Shown here: in pieces, positions 62,318 through 64,000 of the stretch
Layout of the letters: every line of letters begins with the position of its first letter
Position numbering within the stretch: the first letter of the stretch is position 1
Origin: Filifactor alocis ATCC 35896
GTDB lineage: Bacteria; Bacillota; Clostridia; Peptostreptococcales; Filifactoraceae
NCBI RefSeq assembly: GCF_000163895.2
Contig: NC_016630.1
Span: 1,178,001-1,242,000 of the forward strand
Length of the DNA: 64,000 nt
Direction: 5' to 3'
Program-made: the position numbers and the translations under genes
The notes under the pieces: generated by a model
What the model was told of the DNA's origin: nothing
The model's input: the letters and a program-made list of their open reading frames with translations, nothing else
Database searches by the model: none

Positions 62318-63854
62318 CTTTTCCATTCCCTTTCTCAAATTTCCAAATAATCTCCACCTTGTCTTTACCATAAACATAAATCCTGTCTATGACTTCGTTG
62401 ATCCAGTCTAAAACAAGCTCTCCTTTTGTAACCGCTTCTCTTAGCTTATCAACATTAAGGTTATGTCCTGAAGATGTATTTTCTTTTATCTTGTCCGTAA
62501 TGATGGCTATTTCCTGTTCTGTATTTTTAAGTTTTTTGCTTAAATCTTCTTTCTTTGATAAATATGCTTCCTTATCTATTTCGTCCTGTTTATGCCTTTC
62601 ATAAAGCTGCATTTTGGAAACCTGAATCTTTTGCTTTTCCGCTTCCAGTCTTTTCTTCCTGTAAAGCAGGCTTTCACAAATGCTTTCCATAACTTTATGC
62701 TCAATCTTTCTTGTCTGTTCTTTTTCAAGAAAGCTCTCTGTATAAAGTTTAATCTCTTCTGAAACAATATCTTCCAGTGTTTCTGCTTTTATCTTCCCTT
62801 TCATGCAGCCACAGTCTTTTGCTTTGTACCGATAGGGACAGCAATATCCATCTGTTTTTCCATAATTAACTGTATAAGTCATTTTATGATAGCACTTACC
62901 ACAATAGACTTTGTCTTGAAGAATATGAAAATGCTTCCGCTCTCTACTGATTAGTTTTGCATTGCTGTTTAGCATATCCTGAACCTTACCAAAATCTTCT
63001 TTAGAGATAATAGCTTCGTGCATATCTTCTCTAATTATCCAGTCTTTGCTATCAACCCATTTTCTATTATCAGAACCAACTTCCTGTACCCTTGTCTTTC
63101 CACCAACAACAGCTCCTGTATAAACTCTTTGTGTTAAAACATATCTAATAATCTGTCCTGTCCATACTCCACTTCCTCTTTTAAGCCCTATATGTTTTGC
63201 CGGCGTCAGAACACCTCTATGATTAAAATCTTTAGAAATGGAAAGCATACTTTCTCCACTCAGGTATCTTTCAAAGACTTCTTCAATGATGTTTCTCACT
63301 CTATCATCGACAAGTAGCTGATGATGGTCTTTTTCATCTTTTACATACCCATACGGTGCTTTTGAACCGAAATAATACCCTCTATCCTGTCTTACTCTTA
63401 CTGATGAACTGATTTTTTGTGAAATGTCCTTGGAATAGTAGTCGTAGACAAGATTCTTAAAAGGAATTTCTAAACTGCTGATTCCATTCTCATTGTTATT
63501 ACTGTCATAATTGTCATTCACAGAGATGAAACGAACCTGCATAAAAGGGAATATCTGCTCAATATATGCTCCGGATTCAATATAATCTCTTGCAAATCGT
63601 GATAAATCCTTTACAAGAATAGTTCTTATCTCATTTTTCTTCATAAGACCTATCATCTTTTGAAATGCAGGACGATTAAAATTTGTTCCGGTATAGCCAT
63701 CATCAATATGTTCTCTTATCTTCACTCCAGTAAATTCTTCTCTTGAACTGATATAGTTCTTTAAGATTTCTCTTTGGGAAGTAATGCTGTTACTTTCGTC
63801 TTTTAAATCGTCATCTTCTAAGGAAAGTCTTAAATAAAAATCTACTGTATTCAT
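62310..63854 (-). CDS. Large serine recombinase (TndX/TnpX type)
   Basis: The resolvase domain (1-150) has the nucleophile Ser in FYLRLSLEDDD and KDLSRFARDYIESG. A Recombinase domain (about 160-280, APYGYVKDEKDHHQLL) and zinc ribbon (about 318-350, CGKCYHKM and CCPYRYKAKDCGC) follow, then a coiled coil (about 370-460). All catalytic residues appear intact at 514 residues. It catalyses site-specific integration and excision. GGAGG precedes the ATG. It abuts the C-terminus of another recombinase gene upstream and overlaps the ORF6N gene downstream. Confidence 0.92.
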   Translation of the reverse strand: MNTVDFYLRLSLEDDDLKDESNSITSQREILKNYISSREEFTGVKIREHIDDGYTGTNFNRPAFQKMIGLMKKNEIRTILVKDLSRFARDYIESGAYIEQIFPFMQVRFISVNDNYDSNNNENGISSLEIPFKNLVYDYYSKDISQKISSSVRVRQDRGYYFGSKAPYGYVKDEKDHHQLLVDDRVRNIIEEVFERYLSGESMLSISKDFNHRGVLTPAKHIGLKRGSGVWTGQIIRYVLTQRVYTGAVVGGKTRVQEVGSDNRKWVDSKDWIIREDMHEAIISKEDFGKVQDMLNSNAKLISRERKHFHILQDKVYCGKCYHKMTYTVNYGKTDGYCCPYRYKAKDCGCMKGKIKAETLEDIVSEEIKLYTESFLEKEQTRKIEHKVMESICESLLYRKKRLEAEKQKIQVSKMQLYERHKQDEIDKEAYLSKKEDLSKKLKNTEQEIAIITDKIKENTSSGHNLNVDKLREAVTKGELVLDWINEVIDRIYVYGKDKVEIIWKFEKGNGKDG

Positions 63855-63855
63855 A

Positions 63856-64000
63856 TCAGCTCCTCCTTGTCTTTCTACCGAGTTTTTCAGTAATCACAGG
63901 AGTTTCTTCAAAATTAAATTTGATTTCTATTGTGTTATCTTTCCCTATAAAGATCTTATCAATGATGCTATCTACAAAGTCTTTATCCCATTTCTTTGTT
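63856..64000 (-). CDS. C-terminus of a second serine recombinase (cut by window edge)
   Basis: About 47 codons ending at TGA 63858-63856, one base before the next gene's ATG. The text KKWDKDFVDSIIDKIFIG and IEIKFNFEETPVITEKLG resembles the extreme C-terminus of recombinases that come in tandem with the 514-residue one. The head of the gene is outside the window, so the call rests on this tail and on context. Confidence 0.6.
   Translation of the reverse strand, partial: TKKWDKDFVDSIIDKIFIGKDNTIEIKFNFEETPVITEKLGRKTRRS

Larger units (their letters stand above)
61274..64000 (-). mobile_element. Edge of an integrated element carrying tandem serine recombinases
   Basis: Three overlapping or abutting minus-strand genes (C-terminus of one recombinase, a complete 514-residue recombinase, an ORF6N protein) form one unit entering from beyond the right edge. 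This arrangement is typical of the end module of clostridial integrative elements and prophages. The exact left junction is not resolved; it may be obscured by the IS200 copy. Confidence 0.6.

Noticed and set aside
1..64000. tRNA, rRNA, CRISPR arrays
   Set aside because: Read through for cloverleaf-like sequence, rRNA motifs and regularly spaced repeats; none was found by eye. A covariance-model scan would be needed to exclude small RNAs.

Overview
The window is AT-rich bacterial DNA with strong AGGAGG-type ribosome-binding sites. Its gene orders (miaB-mutS-mutL-miaA, tmk-holB-ricT-trmN6-rsmI, polA-coaE-slt) are typical of low-G+C Firmicutes. A clostridial anaerobe, for example of the Peptostreptococcaceae type, fits best, but no rRNA is present and I do not name a species. 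The sporulation genes yabP/yabQ that usually sit between rqcP and divIC are absent. No tRNA, rRNA or CRISPR array was seen.

Positions 1-47000 are mostly core chromosome. Minus strand: mismatch repair and tRNA modification (miaA start, mutL, mutS, miaB) and an S66 carboxypeptidase. Plus strand: a DUF134-NifX fusion and the ribosome quality-control factor rqcH. Minus strand again: a long block running from purR through a CPBP protease, spoVG, ridA, tmk, holB, ricT, trmN6, rsmI, rqcP, a divIC-like gene, ppx, a CorC-type protein and a CBS-ACT protein to glmU and prs. Plus strand: murC, a degenerate Ppx-HD protein and a monofunctional glycosyltransferase. Then a MurE-like ligase paired with an ATP-grasp ligase, a disulfide oxidoreductase overlapping a FUSC exporter, an acetyltransferase, an epimerase, a cold-shock gene with a long leader, a peptide-binding lipoprotein, slt, coaE, polA, a CAP-domain protein and trxB.

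Positions 47232-53045 hold an rlmD (23S rRNA m5U methyltransferase) gene split by about 4.4 kb of foreign DNA. The 18-bp sequence at codon 445 of rlmD recurs at 50464 and 53013. The last copy reads into what looks like the native rlmD end and stop. The insert gives rlmD a new 88-residue tail and carries an Sll1717-type P-loop ATPase, a frameshifted serine recombinase and a PIN-like protein. This is the best candidate here for an undescribed defence-type module.

Positions 53049-60451 are accessory: two unknown genes, an orphan trpB under a tryptophan T-box, then a run of small genes resembling orphan toxin-immunity genes (Imm26-like, SMI1/KNR4). Positions 60690-64000 hold an IS200/IS605 tnpA with a frameshift and the edge of a second mobile element with two tandem large serine recombinases and an ORF6N protein; it continues past the right edge. 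A divergent, roughly 120-160 bp dispersed repeat occurs at least three times (32383, 44101, 59655).
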